A stretch of DNA of 64,000 nt from an uncultured Pelagibacteraceae bacterium (lineage in GTDB: Bacteria; Pseudomonadota; Alphaproteobacteria; Pelagibacterales; Pelagibacteraceae). The stretch lies in the NCBI GenBank assembly GCA_902618855.1, contig CACNCD010000006.1, positions 1 through 64,000 of the forward strand, read 5' to 3'. How positions within the stretch are numbered: the first letter of the stretch is position 1; every line of letters begins with the position of its first letter. Position numbers and translations under genes: made by a program. The notes under the pieces are model-generated. The model made no database searches, was not told the origin of the DNA, and saw only the letters and a list, made by a program, of their open reading frames with translations. Of this stretch, positions 19,124 through 29,255 are shown piece by piece.

Positions 19124-19492
19124 CTATTTATTTGTTTGTTTAATTAAATTTTCAATTTTTTCTGCATAATCAAATGAATCATCTTTGGCAAAAAGTATTT
19201 TTGGTAGAAATTTAGTTATAATTTTTTTTGATAAAGTTTTTCTTATCAAAAAGGAGTATTTTTTCAATTTTTCTACCGTTTCCTCTGCATTTTTTCCTCC
19301 AAGTGGAATGACATATGCCTTGGCAACTTTCAAATCAGGACTCATTTTTACTTCAGTTACAGTTATATTATTTGTCTCTAATTCAGGCACTTTAGCTTCA
19401 TTTCTTACAAATATCATGCCTAGGGACTGTTTGATCATTTCTCCAACACGCAATTGTCTTTGTGTAATTGGTTTTCCTGATTTATTATTCAT
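19124..19492 (-). CDS. rbfA: Ribosome-binding factor A
   Basis: Small KH-like factor for 16S rRNA maturation and 30S assembly. Starts MNNKSGKPITQRQLRVGEMIKQSL, and has the family segment NITVTEVKMSPDLKVAKAYVIPLGG and the C-terminal end LPKILFAKDDSFDYAEKIENLI. The frame is open upstream to 19534, but the ATG at 19492, one base after the infB stop, gives the proper N-terminus and 122 residues. Confidence 0.94.
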   Translation of the reverse strand: MNNKSGKPITQRQLRVGEMIKQSLGMIFVRNEAKVPELETNNITVTEVKMSPDLKVAKAYVIPLGGKNAEETVEKLKKYSFLIRKTLSKKIITKFLPKILFAKDDSFDYAEKIENLIKQTNK

Positions 19493-19493
19493 C

Positions 19494-21704
19494 TTATATT
19501 GCCCTCTCTGTTGAAGTAGAATTGAATACCTCAATTATATCTTTTTTTTTATAATCATTAAAATCTTTTAAGGTTATACCACATTCTTGCCCTGAGCTTA
19601 CTTGCTTTGCCTGGTTTTTTTCTCTGAAAATAGTATTTATTTTACCAGTGTATACCACGGCACCATCTCTAATTAGTCTTGCATTTGACGTACTTAAAAT
19701 TTGTCCATCTACAACTTTTGAGCCTGCAACTTTTCCTACACTAGATACTTTGAAAATCTCCAAAATTTCAGCAGAACCAATAATCTCTTCCTTAATATCT
19801 GGAGTTAATAAACCTGACATTCTCTTTTTAATATAGTCCAGAACCTCGTATATTATATTATAAGATGAAATAGAAACCTTTTCTCTTTCGGCTAACTTTT
19901 TTGCTTCTTTGCTGGGTTTTACGTTGAATGCAATAAGTACTGCACTAGAGGCCTTAGCAAGTGTAACATCTGTTTCGGTAACCATTCCAATATCAGATAA
20001 AATAATTTTTGGTTTTACTTCATCATGAGTTATTTGACTTATCGCTCCCTTAATCGCCTCAGATGATCCATGAACATCGGCTTTAACAATAATATTTAAT
20101 TCCTCTGAAACTTTATCTTTAAATGCAGACTCTTGTGTAGCAAAATTTATAGGATTTTTACCCTCTTTAGATTCGTCAATTCTTGTCTCCCATAAAGTTT
20201 TTGCCTCTTTTTCGTTATTTAAAACTAAAAAATCATCACCTGATTTTGCTGCACCATTTATTCCCAAAATTTCAATTGGCGTGGAAGGTAAAGCATCTTC
20301 TAAATTCTTACCTTTATCGTCTATTAAGGCTCTAGCTTTTCCCCATTTTAACCCACTTACAAAATAATCACCTTTTTTTAGTGTTCCCGATGTAACTATT
20401 ACAGTCGCGACTGGGCCTCTTCCTACATCGATTTTTGACTCTAAAACTACCCCAGTAGCTTTTGATTCAAAATCAGTTTTTAAATCTAAAATTTCAGACT
20501 GTAAAATAATTGACTCAACTAATTTGTCTAAGTTTTTTTTAGTTTTAGTTGATATTTCAACCATCAAAGTATCACCTGAAAGCTCCTCTGCTATTAACTC
20601 ATACTCTAATAATTGATTCTTAATTTTTTGTGGATCTGCATCTGGTAAATCACATTTGTTTATAGCTACAACAATTGGAACCTTGGCAGCTTTTGCATGT
20701 TTAATTGATTCTATTGTTTGAGGTTTTACTCCATCGTCTGCTGCAATAACTAAAACAACAATATCTGTAAGTTTTGATCCCCTTGCTCTCATTTCAGTAA
20801 ATGCTGCATGACCTGGAGTATCTATAAATGTGATCTTACTTTTTTCATTTTCAATTTGATAAGCTCCTATATGCTGAGTAATTCCACCAAACTCTCCCGA
20901 AACTACATTTGCGCTTCTTAGTACATCTAAAACAGAAGTTTTACCGTGATCTACATGACCCATAACTGTAACTATCGGAGGTCTATTTCGTAAATTTTCA
21001 GACCTGTTATCTTTAATTTTTTGGACTATTTCTTCTGCTTTGGTTTCTCTAATTGGGTTATGTCCGAGTTCTCTGACTAAAAATTCCGCAGTATCTGCTG
21101 CTAAAGTTTGATTTATAGTCACTGTAACACCCATTCCTAATAAATATTTTATAACACTACTTGATTGTTCTGCCATTCTATTAGCAAGTTCTCTTACAGT
21201 AATTGCTTCAGGTATATTTACATTTCTTTTGATTGGTTTAAAATTTTCTTGTTTTTCATCTTTTCTAAGATCCCTATTTTCTTTTTGTTTTGCTCTCTTT
21301 AATGATGCTAAGCTTCTTGCTCTGGTTTCAAGCTTATCACTTAACGCTGCAGAAACTGTCAATTTTTGTTCTCTTTTTTTTGAAATATTTTTTTCTTTTG
21401 TTTCTTTGTAATTTTTATCTCCTTTTATTCTTCTTGTTGCTCTTTGTTCTGCAAGCTTACGTTTTTCAAAATCATTTGAAAATGAAGGAAAACTTTTCTT
21501 TACATTTGTGGATTTTTGAAAAAAAGATGAATTATTTTTGGGTCTCTGTGGAGATGATCCTTTTTTAAAGGGACTTTTGCTAAAATTTTTATTCGTTCTT
21601 TTTTGAATAACTACTGAATTTTTACTTTGAGTCTTTGCTATTTCAATATTTTCTATTGATTTTTTTGTACTTCCCGAAATCGTTAATTTTGTTTTTTTTT
21701 CCAT
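19494..21704 (-). CDS. infB: Translation initiation factor IF-2
   Basis: GTPase that brings initiator tRNA to the 30S subunit. A Lys-rich, low-complexity N-terminal part (about 1-160), then the IF2 N domain (VRELANRMAEQSSSVIKYLLGMG), the G domain with GHVDHGKTS, DTPGHAAF and NKCD, and the IF2 C-terminal domains. 736 residues, short for the family because of the small N-terminal extension. It follows nusA with a 10-base gap; the ylxR (DUF448) gene that usually sits between them is missing. Confidence 0.98.
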   Translation of the reverse strand: MEKKTKLTISGSTKKSIENIEIAKTQSKNSVVIQKRTNKNFSKSPFKKGSSPQRPKNNSSFFQKSTNVKKSFPSFSNDFEKRKLAEQRATRRIKGDKNYKETKEKNISKKREQKLTVSAALSDKLETRARSLASLKRAKQKENRDLRKDEKQENFKPIKRNVNIPEAITVRELANRMAEQSSSVIKYLLGMGVTVTINQTLAADTAEFLVRELGHNPIRETKAEEIVQKIKDNRSENLRNRPPIVTVMGHVDHGKTSVLDVLRSANVVSGEFGGITQHIGAYQIENEKSKITFIDTPGHAAFTEMRARGSKLTDIVVLVIAADDGVKPQTIESIKHAKAAKVPIVVAINKCDLPDADPQKIKNQLLEYELIAEELSGDTLMVEISTKTKKNLDKLVESIILQSEILDLKTDFESKATGVVLESKIDVGRGPVATVIVTSGTLKKGDYFVSGLKWGKARALIDDKGKNLEDALPSTPIEILGINGAAKSGDDFLVLNNEKEAKTLWETRIDESKEGKNPINFATQESAFKDKVSEELNIIVKADVHGSSEAIKGAISQITHDEVKPKIILSDIGMVTETDVTLAKASSAVLIAFNVKPSKEAKKLAEREKVSISSYNIIYEVLDYIKKRMSGLLTPDIKEEIIGSAEILEIFKVSSVGKVAGSKVVDGQILSTSNARLIRDGAVVYTGKINTIFREKNQAKQVSSGQECGITLKDFNDYKKKDIIEVFNSTSTERAI

Positions 21705-21714
21705 ATTTCATTTC

Positions 21715-23268
21715 TCAATCTTTATAAATCTTATTTCTTGCTGACATAATCAGTTCATCAGCTTCATTTTTTGACAAAGCAAAATCCTCAAGATAACCTT
21801 TTATTTTTATTCTTTCTCCTTTTACTATGTCATAACCTCCTGTAAGTTCATCTGAAGCTAAATCAGCAAAATCTGATAGCTTTAATATTTTTTGCTCACC
21901 TAAGGTTACTAGCATTCCAGGAGTTAAGCCCTTATGACTTATCAGTTCATTTTCTAAACCTAAGTCTTTAATTTTATTTGAAATTTCCTCTTGATCTTTT
22001 TGGTAAAACTCTTGTGCTCTATCAATTAAAGCTTTTGCTGTTTCCTCCTCAATTCCCTCGATTTTTATTAAAGATTCAACGGAGCTATCTTTGATATCAT
22101 CAATTGATGAAAATCCCTCAGCTACAAGTAATTGTCCTAAAGTTTCATCTAGCTCCAAATTTTTTACAAAATTGTCAGTTTTTTCTTTGAATTCAATTTG
22201 TCTTCTTTCAGAGTCTTCTTGATCCGTCATTATATTAATTTCATAGTTAAGTAACTTAGTTGCCAATCTAACATTTTGACCTCTTCTTCCGATTGCTTTA
22301 CTTAAATTATCTTCTGTTAAAATTACATCAAGTTTCTTTAAGTTTGCATCTACATTTACTCTTTGTACTTCTGCAGGAGATAAAGCATTTGAGACCACAA
22401 TTGCTGGATCTTCTGACCAGTTAACAATATCAATTTTTTCTCCTTGTAATTCATTAACTACTGCTTGAACTCTAGATCCTCTCATTCCAACACAGGCTCC
22501 TACCGGATCCAAAGATGTATCTATGGCCTTAACACATATCTTGGCTCTACTTCCAGGATCTCTTGCAGAAGATTTGATTTCGATTAGTCCATCATAAATC
22601 TCTGGAACCTCTTGAATAAATAATTTTTCCATAAATTTTGGGTGAGCTCTTGATAAAAAAATTTGTTGTCCTCTAGTTTCTCTTCTAACATCATAACAAA
22701 AAGCTTTAACTCTATCACCAGCTTTAATATTCTCTCTAGGTATCATTTCATTTTTTTGAATAATTCCCTCAGCTTTTCCAAGGTCCACAATTACATTTCC
22801 AAATTCTAAACGTTTTACTATACCGCTTAAAATTGTGTCTTTTTTATCAATAAAATCATTAAATTGTCTTTGTCTTTCAGCTTCTCTAACATTAAAGTTA
22901 ATGACCTGTTTCGCAGTTTGAGCGGCGATTCTACCAAAATCAAATGAAGGCAACACTTGAAGAACCTCGTCACCTATCTTTTTATCTTTATTTTCATCCC
23001 CCATATTTTTTGCATTTTCCAAACTTATTTCCGTATTTATATTTTGAGGATTTTCAACTATTACTAATTTTCTGTAAATTCCAATATTGCCATTATCTCT
23101 ATCAATTAAAACTTTGATTTCATTATCTTGGCCAAACTTTGATTTTGCTGCTTTTGCTATACCATTTTCCATAGAGTCTATAATAAGTTCTTTGTCTATA
23201 GATTTTTCTAATGCTACAGCTTCAGCAATTCTTAATAACTCTAATTTATCTGCTCTTTTATTTAACAT
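21715..23268 (-). CDS. nusA: Transcription termination/antitermination factor NusA
   Basis: RNA polymerase-binding factor for pausing, termination and antitermination. N-terminal domain from MLNKRADKLELLRIAEAVALEK, an S1 domain (LSGIVKRLEFGNVIVDLGKAEGII), two KH domains (including the GACVGMRGSRV and AIGRRGQNVRLA loops), and two C-terminal HhH-like repeats. The frame is open to 23307 but that extension is simply the translation of an upstream hairpin, so I chose the ATG at 23268 (517 residues). The rimP gene usually found before nusA is not present. Confidence 0.96.
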   Translation of the reverse strand: MLNKRADKLELLRIAEAVALEKSIDKELIIDSMENGIAKAAKSKFGQDNEIKVLIDRDNGNIGIYRKLVIVENPQNINTEISLENAKNMGDENKDKKIGDEVLQVLPSFDFGRIAAQTAKQVINFNVREAERQRQFNDFIDKKDTILSGIVKRLEFGNVIVDLGKAEGIIQKNEMIPRENIKAGDRVKAFCYDVRRETRGQQIFLSRAHPKFMEKLFIQEVPEIYDGLIEIKSSARDPGSRAKICVKAIDTSLDPVGACVGMRGSRVQAVVNELQGEKIDIVNWSEDPAIVVSNALSPAEVQRVNVDANLKKLDVILTEDNLSKAIGRRGQNVRLATKLLNYEINIMTDQEDSERRQIEFKEKTDNFVKNLELDETLGQLLVAEGFSSIDDIKDSSVESLIKIEGIEEETAKALIDRAQEFYQKDQEEISNKIKDLGLENELISHKGLTPGMLVTLGEQKILKLSDFADLASDELTGGYDIVKGERIKIKGYLEDFALSKNEADELIMSARNKIYKD

Positions 23269-23283
23269 AATTTTATTGCTACC

Positions 23284-23311
23284 AAAAAAAAATGGGCCTA
23301 GGCCCATTTTT
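23284..23311 (-). terminator. Strong intrinsic terminator or nusA leader attenuator
   Basis: Perfect palindrome TGGGCCTAGGCCCA (23293-23306) flanked by nine A at 23284-23292 and five T at 23307-23311. Read on the minus strand it is a GC-rich hairpin followed by nine U, 57 bases after the metK stop. The U tract ends only 16 bases before the nusA ATG, so a nusA promoter either overlaps the hairpin or lies upstream of it; in the second case the hairpin would act as an attenuator in the nusA leader. The T side could also stop plus-strand transcription weakly. Confidence 0.85.
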
Positions 23312-23367
23312 GAAATTTCAACAATGTAGTGTGAATATATGTATTTTTATTAAATATTCAACTTTAA

Positions 23368-24531
23368 TTACTTCTTAAAAACATCGGCTTTGTCTGTTTT
23401 TTCCCATGAAAATGCCCCATTAGACTCTGGTTCTCTTCCAAAATGTCCATATGCAGCAGTTTTTTCATATATTGCTTTATTTAAACCTAACATCTCTCTT
23501 ATTCCTCTTGGGCTTAAATCAAAATTTTCGTTAATCAACTTTTCAACATGTCTATTTTTATCTTCATCATTATCAAAAAGATCTACATAGATAGATAAAG
23601 GTTTTGATACTCCGATTGCATATGCAAGTTGAATTAAACATTTGTCAGCAATTTTTGATGCCACAACATTTTTCGCAAGATATCTTGAAGCATATGCAGC
23701 CGATCTATCAACTTTAGTAGGATCTTTTCCTGAAAAAGCTCCTCCACCGTGAGGTGCGGCTCCACCATAGGTATCAACAATAATTTTTCTTCCGGTTAAT
23801 CCACTGTCTCCATCTGGTCCACCAATTACAAAATTTCCTGTTGGATTTACGTAAATTTCACTTTCATCTAATCCGTTCAAAAGATTCTTTGGGATAGATT
23901 TTTCTATATAGGGTTTAACTAACTCTCTCACTTGAGATTGATTTACATCTGCAGAATGTTGAGTTGAAATTACAACTGATTTTACATGTGCAGGTTTTCC
24001 ATCTTTGTACTCTATAGTAATTTGGCTTTTTGAATCTGGCTCAATATTTTTTAATTTTCCAGATTTTCTATCCTCAGCCATTAATCTTAAAATTTTATGT
24101 GAATAATGAATCGGCGCTGGCATCAAAACATCTGTTTCATTACACGCGTAACCGAACATTATTCCTTGATCTCCAGCTCCTTCATCCTTGTTCCCTGATG
24201 AGTCTACTCCCATTGCGATATCTGCTGATTGAGAATGAAGATGGCTCTCGATCTTGGTTGCATCTTTCCAAGTGAAACCCTTCTGATCATAACCAATATC
24301 TTTTATACAATTTCTAACTTTTTGGATTAATTCATCTTTTTTAATTTCTGGACCTCTTACCTCTCCGGCTAATACAACCTTATTTGTTGTGGTTAATGTC
24401 TCACAAGCCACTCTAGATTGTGGTTCTGCACCTAAAAAGGTATCTACAACCATATCTGAAATTCTATCACAAACTTTATCTGGATGGCCTTCGGAAACTG
24501 ACTCGCTAGTGAACAAAAAGTTTTTTTTCAT
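23368..24531 (-). CDS. metK: S-adenosylmethionine synthetase
   Basis: Makes SAM from methionine and ATP; essential methyl donor supply. N-terminus [22 protein letters not shown], the loop [16 protein letters not shown], the phosphate-binding [19 protein letters not shown], and the C-terminal [16 protein letters not shown]. 387 residues, normal. The start is 1 base after the lnt stop, so there is no room for a SAM riboswitch in front of it; it is probably transcribed from upstream of lnt. Confidence 0.98.
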   Translation of the reverse strand: MKKNFLFTSESVSEGHPDKVCDRISDMVVDTFLGAEPQSRVACETLTTTNKVVLAGEVRGPEIKKDELIQKVRNCIKDIGYDQKGFTWKDATKIESHLHSQSADIAMGVDSSGNKDEGAGDQGIMFGYACNETDVLMPAPIHYSHKILRLMAEDRKSGKLKNIEPDSKSQITIEYKDGKPAHVKSVVISTQHSADVNQSQVRELVKPYIEKSIPKNLLNGLDESEIYVNPTGNFVIGGPDGDSGLTGRKIIVDTYGGAAPHGGGAFSGKDPTKVDRSAAYASRYLAKNVVASKIADKCLIQLAYAIGVSKPLSIYVDLFDNDEDKNRHVEKLINENFDLSPRGIREMLGLNKAIYEKTAAYGHFGREPESNGAFSWEKTDKADVFKK

Positions 24532-24532
24532 C

Positions 24533-26056
24533 TTATCTCTCCCTTTTTTTTGTAAAAAAAATTAACGTAATATAAAAAATTAAAAAATAAAAGAAAATCT
24601 TATTTCCATATCTACTAAAGAAAGTTTTTGAAGTTTTTTTATATGATTTTACTTCAATAACTCCCTTGTCAGTTGATTTAACCTGATCAATTACATTGCC
24701 AACGGCATCTACGTGTGCTGAAATACCTCCGTTAGTAGACCGAATTAAATTTTTGCCTTCTTCAATAGATCTAAATATTGAATGTGAAAAATGTTGATAA
24801 GGACCTATTGAATTTCCAAACCATCCATCTTCAGATATATTTACGATAAAATCAAATTCCTCATCATTTTTATTTATTTTTCCAGAATAAATTATTTCAT
24901 AGCAGATAAGTGGTAGAAATCTTATATTTTCTATAAGTAAAATTTTTCTTTCATCAGCGGCACTGAATGAAATATAACCTTGTGTAATTTTTTTAAGTCC
25001 AATTTTTTTAAAAAATTTTTCTAAAGGTAGAAATTCTCCAAAAGGGACAAGTTTATTTTTATTATATTTGCTTAAAACTCTTAAATTATTATCTAAAGTA
25101 GCCATGGAATTATAAATTTTTGAATTTTGATTACTATTTATTCCTAATAAAATTTTATGGTTTTTTGAAAAATTATTATTAAAAATTTTTTTATAAATTT
25201 GAATATCTTCTAAAAAAACATTGCTTAGAATTCCCTCAGGGAAAACAAAAATTGCGTTTTCATCACTAGGATTACTCAACTCAATTAATTCTTCAATTAT
25301 TATTAATGGGTCTTCGTTTTCAAAAAATCTATCTATTTTTATTTTAGGAGAAATAACTTTAATTGTTGTATTTAATTCTACACTTTCAAGTTTATCATAT
25401 TTATTTTTTACAGATTGACCATAATAAAAATTAACAATCATTAAAAGGATCGATGAAAAGATAATAATCGATTTTGATTTTAAACTACTATTTAAAAATA
25501 TTATTGATGGAACCAAAAAAAGAGTAATGGATAGAAGATTAAAGGCGTAGGTTCCAATAAATGCTAAAATTTGTAAAAAATCATTATAATTTACCCAGCT
25601 ATAAGCAACTAGATTCCAAGGAAAACCACTTAAAATAGATCCTCTAATAAATTCAACAACTGATAAAATTAATGAAAAAATTAATAATGAACTATAATTT
25701 TTATTTGGTTCAAAAAATGAGCATGATAATGTTGCAAAACCGTAAAAAATTCCAAGAAAAGCTGGGACTAATAAAAATGCAAAAGGAATTAATGGTCTAA
25801 AAATTTCCTCGAATGTCAGAGAATTTGTTATCCAATATAAATTTGAGATAAAATAACCTAATCCAAACAACCAACCAATTAAAAAAGATAATAATTTTTT
25901 TTTTTTGTAATTTTTTATAAAAAAAATAAAAAAAGTAGGAAATGTTATAAAGTTTAAAATAAATAAATTGTATGGAGGCAAACTAAATGATGACAAAATA
26001 CCTAATAAAAAAGGTATTAAACAAAACAAAAATTTACTATTTATTTTCTTTAACAA
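24533..26056 (-). CDS. lnt: Apolipoprotein N-acyltransferase
   Basis: Inner-membrane enzyme that adds the third acyl chain to lipoproteins. The N-terminal half (about 1-215) has several TM segments and the conserved [11 protein letters not shown]; the C-terminal half is a periplasmic nitrilase-like domain with the catalytic Glu (FPEGIL), Lys ([17 protein letters not shown]) and Cys ([12 protein letters not shown]), followed by [14 protein letters not shown] last TM segment closes the protein. 507 residues. Overlaps ybeY by 7 bases. Supports lipoprotein maturation for LptE, DolP-like and DUF3576 proteins in this window. Confidence 0.95.
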   Translation of the reverse strand: MLKKINSKFLFCLIPFLLGILSSFSLPPYNLFILNFITFPTFFIFFIKNYKKKKLLSFLIGWLFGLGYFISNLYWITNSLTFEEIFRPLIPFAFLLVPAFLGIFYGFATLSCSFFEPNKNYSSLLIFSLILSVVEFIRGSILSGFPWNLVAYSWVNYNDFLQILAFIGTYAFNLLSITLFLVPSIIFLNSSLKSKSIIIFSSILLMIVNFYYGQSVKNKYDKLESVELNTTIKVISPKIKIDRFFENEDPLIIIEELIELSNPSDENAIFVFPEGILSNVFLEDIQIYKKIFNNNFSKNHKILLGINSNQNSKIYNSMATLDNNLRVLSKYNKNKLVPFGEFLPLEKFFKKIGLKKITQGYISFSAADERKILLIENIRFLPLICYEIIYSGKINKNDEEFDFIVNISEDGWFGNSIGPYQHFSHSIFRSIEEGKNLIRSTNGGISAHVDAVGNVIDQVKSTDKGVIEVKSYKKTSKTFFSRYGNKIFFYFLIFYITLIFFTKKRER

Positions 26057-26490
26057 TGTAAATAATTTAATATTAACTTTTCCTTCTTTGACATCTTTGC
26101 ATATTCTTTATTTTTTTTGTGGTCATAACCAATTAGATGTAGATATCCATGTATCCACATTTTATCAAATTCATAACTAAAATCTGAAACTTTAGACCTT
26201 TTATTAATAATTTCAAATCCTATTGCAATATCTCCAATATAAATATTTTTTTTTGTTTTATGATTTAAAGGAAACGAGAGTACATCGGTAATTTTATTTT
26301 TTTTTCTAAATTTAAAATTTAACTTTTTCATTTTTTGGCTATTTGTCAACAAAATAGAAAATTCTTGATTTTTACTTTTAAAGTAAGAAATCTTTTGTAA
26401 TTTTTTTATTTTTCGAAGTAGATATTTTTCTGGATTTTTAATTTTATTTTTCCATTTTGGAAAATCAACAAATACATTACCCCTTATCAT
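26050..26490 (-). CDS. ybeY: Endoribonuclease YbeY
   Basis: Metal-dependent RNase involved in 16S rRNA 3'-end maturation and ribosome quality control. The diagnostic HxxxHxxxxxH metal motif is present as HGYLHLIGYDH, and ITDVLSFPL and GDIAIGFE are family segments. 146 residues. Four-base overlap with phoH upstream and seven-base overlap with lnt downstream; the CorC-type gene often found between ybeY and lnt is absent. Confidence 0.95.
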   Translation of the reverse strand: MIRGNVFVDFPKWKNKIKNPEKYLLRKIKKLQKISYFKSKNQEFSILLTNSQKMKKLNFKFRKKNKITDVLSFPLNHKTKKNIYIGDIAIGFEIINKRSKVSDFSYEFDKMWIHGYLHLIGYDHKKNKEYAKMSKKEKLILNYLHC

Positions 26491-27494
26491 TCATCTCTAT
26501 TATTATCTGAATATGCTTTCACAATTTTTGACACTAACGGGTGTCTAACTACATCTTTATGATCGAAGTCAACTATTGAAATTTCTTTTAAATGTCCAAG
26601 TAATTTTTTAGATCTATTTAATCCAGACAATGATTTATTTGGTAAGTCGATCTGAGTTGGATCACCATTAATTACAATTTTAGAATTTTCACCAATTCTT
26701 GTTAAAAACATTTTAATTTGGGTATCTGTTGCGTTCTGAGCTTCATCTAAAATAGCGAATGAGTTTTTTAATGTCCTTCCTCTCATAAATGCTAATGGTG
26801 CTATTTCTATATCGCCAACCTCTATTTTTTTTTGAATCTTTTCATAGTCAAGTAAATCATATAATGAATCGTATAGTGGTCTTAGATATGGATCTACTTT
26901 TTCTCTCATATCGCCAGGTAAAAAACCTAATCTTTCACCTGCTTCAACAGCTGGCCTTGAAAGTATAATTTTTTCAATCTTTTTTTCCAATAACATCGTA
27001 AGAGCTACTGCTACAGCAAGAAAAGTTTTTCCTGTACCAGCGGGTCCTGCTGATATAATAACTTCACTTTGTTTTAAAGATCTAACGTAATTTTTTTGCT
27101 TTTCTGATCTTGGAATTACTGACTTTTTAGGTGTTTTTATTATATATTCAATATTTCTCTCTGAATTGATTTTTTCATCAATCATAAATTTATTTACAGA
27201 CGAAAGTATATCCTTTTTTTCTATAGTTCTATTAATTTTAAACTGCTCCGTTAAAAATTTAATAGCATTTTTTATTAGTTCATTCTTTTTTAAATTGCCT
27301 TTTACCAATATTGAATTACCCCTAGAATAAATTTTAGTATCTGTGATTTTCTCAAGCTCTTTTATATTATTATTAAACTCGCCAACTACTCCTAGTAACA
27401 TCTCATTACTTTGGAAAATTATACTTAGTGTATCATTTTCTGAATATACAAATTTAAGCTCGGAATTTAATTTTTTATAAGCAGTATTGTTCAA
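26487..27494 (-). CDS. phoH: PhoH-like ATPase (YbeZ type)
   Basis: Cytoplasmic ATPase that partners with YbeY in RNA metabolism. Contains Walker A SAGPAGTGKTFLAVA, the PhoH signature RPAVEAGERLGFLPGD, Walker B-like SFAILDEAQNAT and TRIGENSKIVINGDPTQID. An N-terminal KH-like region (about 20-100) precedes the ATPase domain. 335 residues, start one base after the miaB stop. Confidence 0.94.
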   Translation of the reverse strand: MNNTAYKKLNSELKFVYSENDTLSIIFQSNEMLLGVVGEFNNNIKELEKITDTKIYSRGNSILVKGNLKKNELIKNAIKFLTEQFKINRTIEKKDILSSVNKFMIDEKINSERNIEYIIKTPKKSVIPRSEKQKNYVRSLKQSEVIISAGPAGTGKTFLAVAVALTMLLEKKIEKIILSRPAVEAGERLGFLPGDMREKVDPYLRPLYDSLYDLLDYEKIQKKIEVGDIEIAPLAFMRGRTLKNSFAILDEAQNATDTQIKMFLTRIGENSKIVINGDPTQIDLPNKSLSGLNRSKKLLGHLKEISIVDFDHKDVVRHPLVSKIVKAYSDNNRDE

Positions 27495-27495
27495 A

Positions 27496-28830
27496 CTATG
27501 CAGCTCTCATATTATTTTGATCGATTATACCAAATAAACTATTTTGATTACAACTATCAATTTTAACTTTAATTATTTTTCCAATGTTTTTTTTATCACC
27601 TTTAAAAATAACGGAATTTAAGTACTTATTTCTACCAAATAATTTATTTTGTTGCTTAATTTCATTTTCTACAAGAACATCTACAGATTTATTTTGGAAA
27701 GATTTATTCATTTCCATTTGTTGAGAAAATAAAATCTGTTGTAAATTTTTAAGTCTATCCTTTGATATTTCATTATCAATTAACTGTAATTCAGAAGCTC
27801 TTGTTCCAGGCCTAGGGCTAAAAATAAATGAGTAAGAGTTAATAAATTTAATTTTTTTAATTAATCGGATCGTATCATTATAGTCCTCTTCTGTTTCACC
27901 TGGATATGCAATTATGAAATCGCTTGAGAGTTCTATTGATGAATTAATTTTCTTTAACTTATCATAAACATCTAAATACTGCTCAACTGTATGTTTCCTA
28001 TTCATTAATTTTAAAATTTTATTAGATCCACTTTGAATAGGCAGATGTAAAAATGGCATTAATTTTTTACTTGTTGAATAACAATCGATCAAATCATCTG
28101 TCATATCTCTTGGATGTGATGTTGTATATCTTATTCTTTCTAATTCAGAAAATTTTTCTAATTCATTAATTAAGTTTGATATTTTATATATTTTTGAATT
28201 TTCCTCATGATGATAAGCATTTACGTTTTGACCTATTAACGTAATTTCTTTTACTCCATTTTTTATTAGATGCTCTGCTTCGTTAATAATTTTACTGAAA
28301 GGTCGTGAATATTCGGGCCCTCTTGTAAAAGGTACAACGCAAAAATGACAAAATTTATCACATCCCTCTTGTATAGTTAAAAATGAAGATACCTTGTTAC
28401 TCGTATTTTTTATTTTATCAAAATACTCGAATTTTTGTATGGTATCAAAATCAATTTCTTCCCTCCTTTTTTTTTCTTTAAAATCCACCAATATTTCATT
28501 TATTTTATGATAGGACTGTGGACCAATAACAACATCAATATATGGTTCTCTTCTAAGCATCTCTTCATTTTCAGCTTGAGCAACACATCCTGCAACAATC
28601 ATTATTGGTTTGTTTTTTTTTCTATACAATTTTTTAACTCTGCCTACTTCATGATAAACTTTCTCTTTAGCTTTATCTCTGATGTGGCAAGTATTTAAAA
28701 TATAACAATTTGCTTCCTCGTGTTTATCTGTTTTTTTAAAACCTATTTTTTTTACTGAGTCATAAATACGATTGGAGTCATATTCATTCATTTGACAACC
28801 AAAAGTTTTAATAAAAATTTTTTTCTCCAT
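27496..28830 (-). CDS. miaB: tRNA-2-methylthio-N6-dimethylallyladenosine synthase
   Basis: Radical-SAM methylthiotransferase acting on A37 of tRNAs reading U-starting codons. N-terminal UPF0004 domain with KTFGCQMNEYDSNRI and further cysteines (NTCHIRDKA, VAGCVAQ), the radical-SAM cluster CDKFCHFC in a CxxxCxxC arrangement, and a C-terminal TRAM domain (VDVLVENE...). 444 residues, normal. The start lies 5 bases after the fur stop. Confidence 0.97.
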   Translation of the reverse strand: MEKKIFIKTFGCQMNEYDSNRIYDSVKKIGFKKTDKHEEANCYILNTCHIRDKAKEKVYHEVGRVKKLYRKKNKPIMIVAGCVAQAENEEMLRREPYIDVVIGPQSYHKINEILVDFKEKKRREEIDFDTIQKFEYFDKIKNTSNKVSSFLTIQEGCDKFCHFCVVPFTRGPEYSRPFSKIINEAEHLIKNGVKEITLIGQNVNAYHHEENSKIYKISNLINELEKFSELERIRYTTSHPRDMTDDLIDCYSTSKKLMPFLHLPIQSGSNKILKLMNRKHTVEQYLDVYDKLKKINSSIELSSDFIIAYPGETEEDYNDTIRLIKKIKFINSYSFIFSPRPGTRASELQLIDNEISKDRLKNLQQILFSQQMEMNKSFQNKSVDVLVENEIKQQNKLFGRNKYLNSVIFKGDKKNIGKIIKVKIDSCNQNSLFGIIDQNNMRAA

Positions 28831-28835
28831 TTATA

Positions 28836-29246
28836 TTAGGATTTTTTTTTTATACCGTATAATTCTAATTTATGATCGACTAACTCGTAACCATACTTTT
28901 CTGCAACTTTTTTTTGTAACTCTTCAATTTCATTGTCAACAAATTCAATAATTTCTCCGGATTTAATATCTATAAGATGATCATGATGACCTTCGTTTAA
29001 TTCTTCATATCTTGCTTTTCCACCTTTAAAATCATGTTTTGCTAAAATTCCACTTTCTTCAAAAAGTTTAACTGTTCTATATACTGTAGCAATACTTATT
29101 TTTGGATCAATTTTCGAAACTCTATTGTAAAGCTCATCAACATTGGGATGATCGTTTGAGTCTGACATTACTTTAGCTATGATCTTTCTTTGATCTGTAA
29201 GTTTAACCCCTTTTTTTTTACATTTAGTTTCAATTGTTGATGACAT
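28836..29246 (-). CDS. fur: Fur-family metal regulator (Fur/Mur)
   Basis: Ferric-uptake-type regulator. Winged helix with KLTDQRKIIAKVMSDSNDHPNVDELYNRV and ISIATVYRTVKLFEESGI; metal motif HHDHLIDIKSGEIIEF at residues 87-90 onward. No C-terminal CxxC structural-zinc cysteines. Location between tsaB and miaB matches fur/mur in other alphaproteobacteria, where the protein often senses manganese (Mur) rather than iron; sequence alone does not separate these. It and Irr are the two Fur-type regulators in the window. Confidence 0.93.
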   Translation of the reverse strand: MSSTIETKCKKKGVKLTDQRKIIAKVMSDSNDHPNVDELYNRVSKIDPKISIATVYRTVKLFEESGILAKHDFKGGKARYEELNEGHHDHLIDIKSGEIIEFVDNEIEELQKKVAEKYGYELVDHKLELYGIKKKS

Positions 29247-29255
29247 TTTTTTATT

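Noticed and set aside
23269-23307. Upstream extension of nusA (13 extra residues)
   Set aside because: It translates the terminator-like hairpin (GLGPFFFG); the family N-terminus begins at the ATG at 23268.
24531-24560. Possible SAM riboswitch before metK
   Set aside because: Only one base separates lnt and metK, so there is no room for an aptamer.
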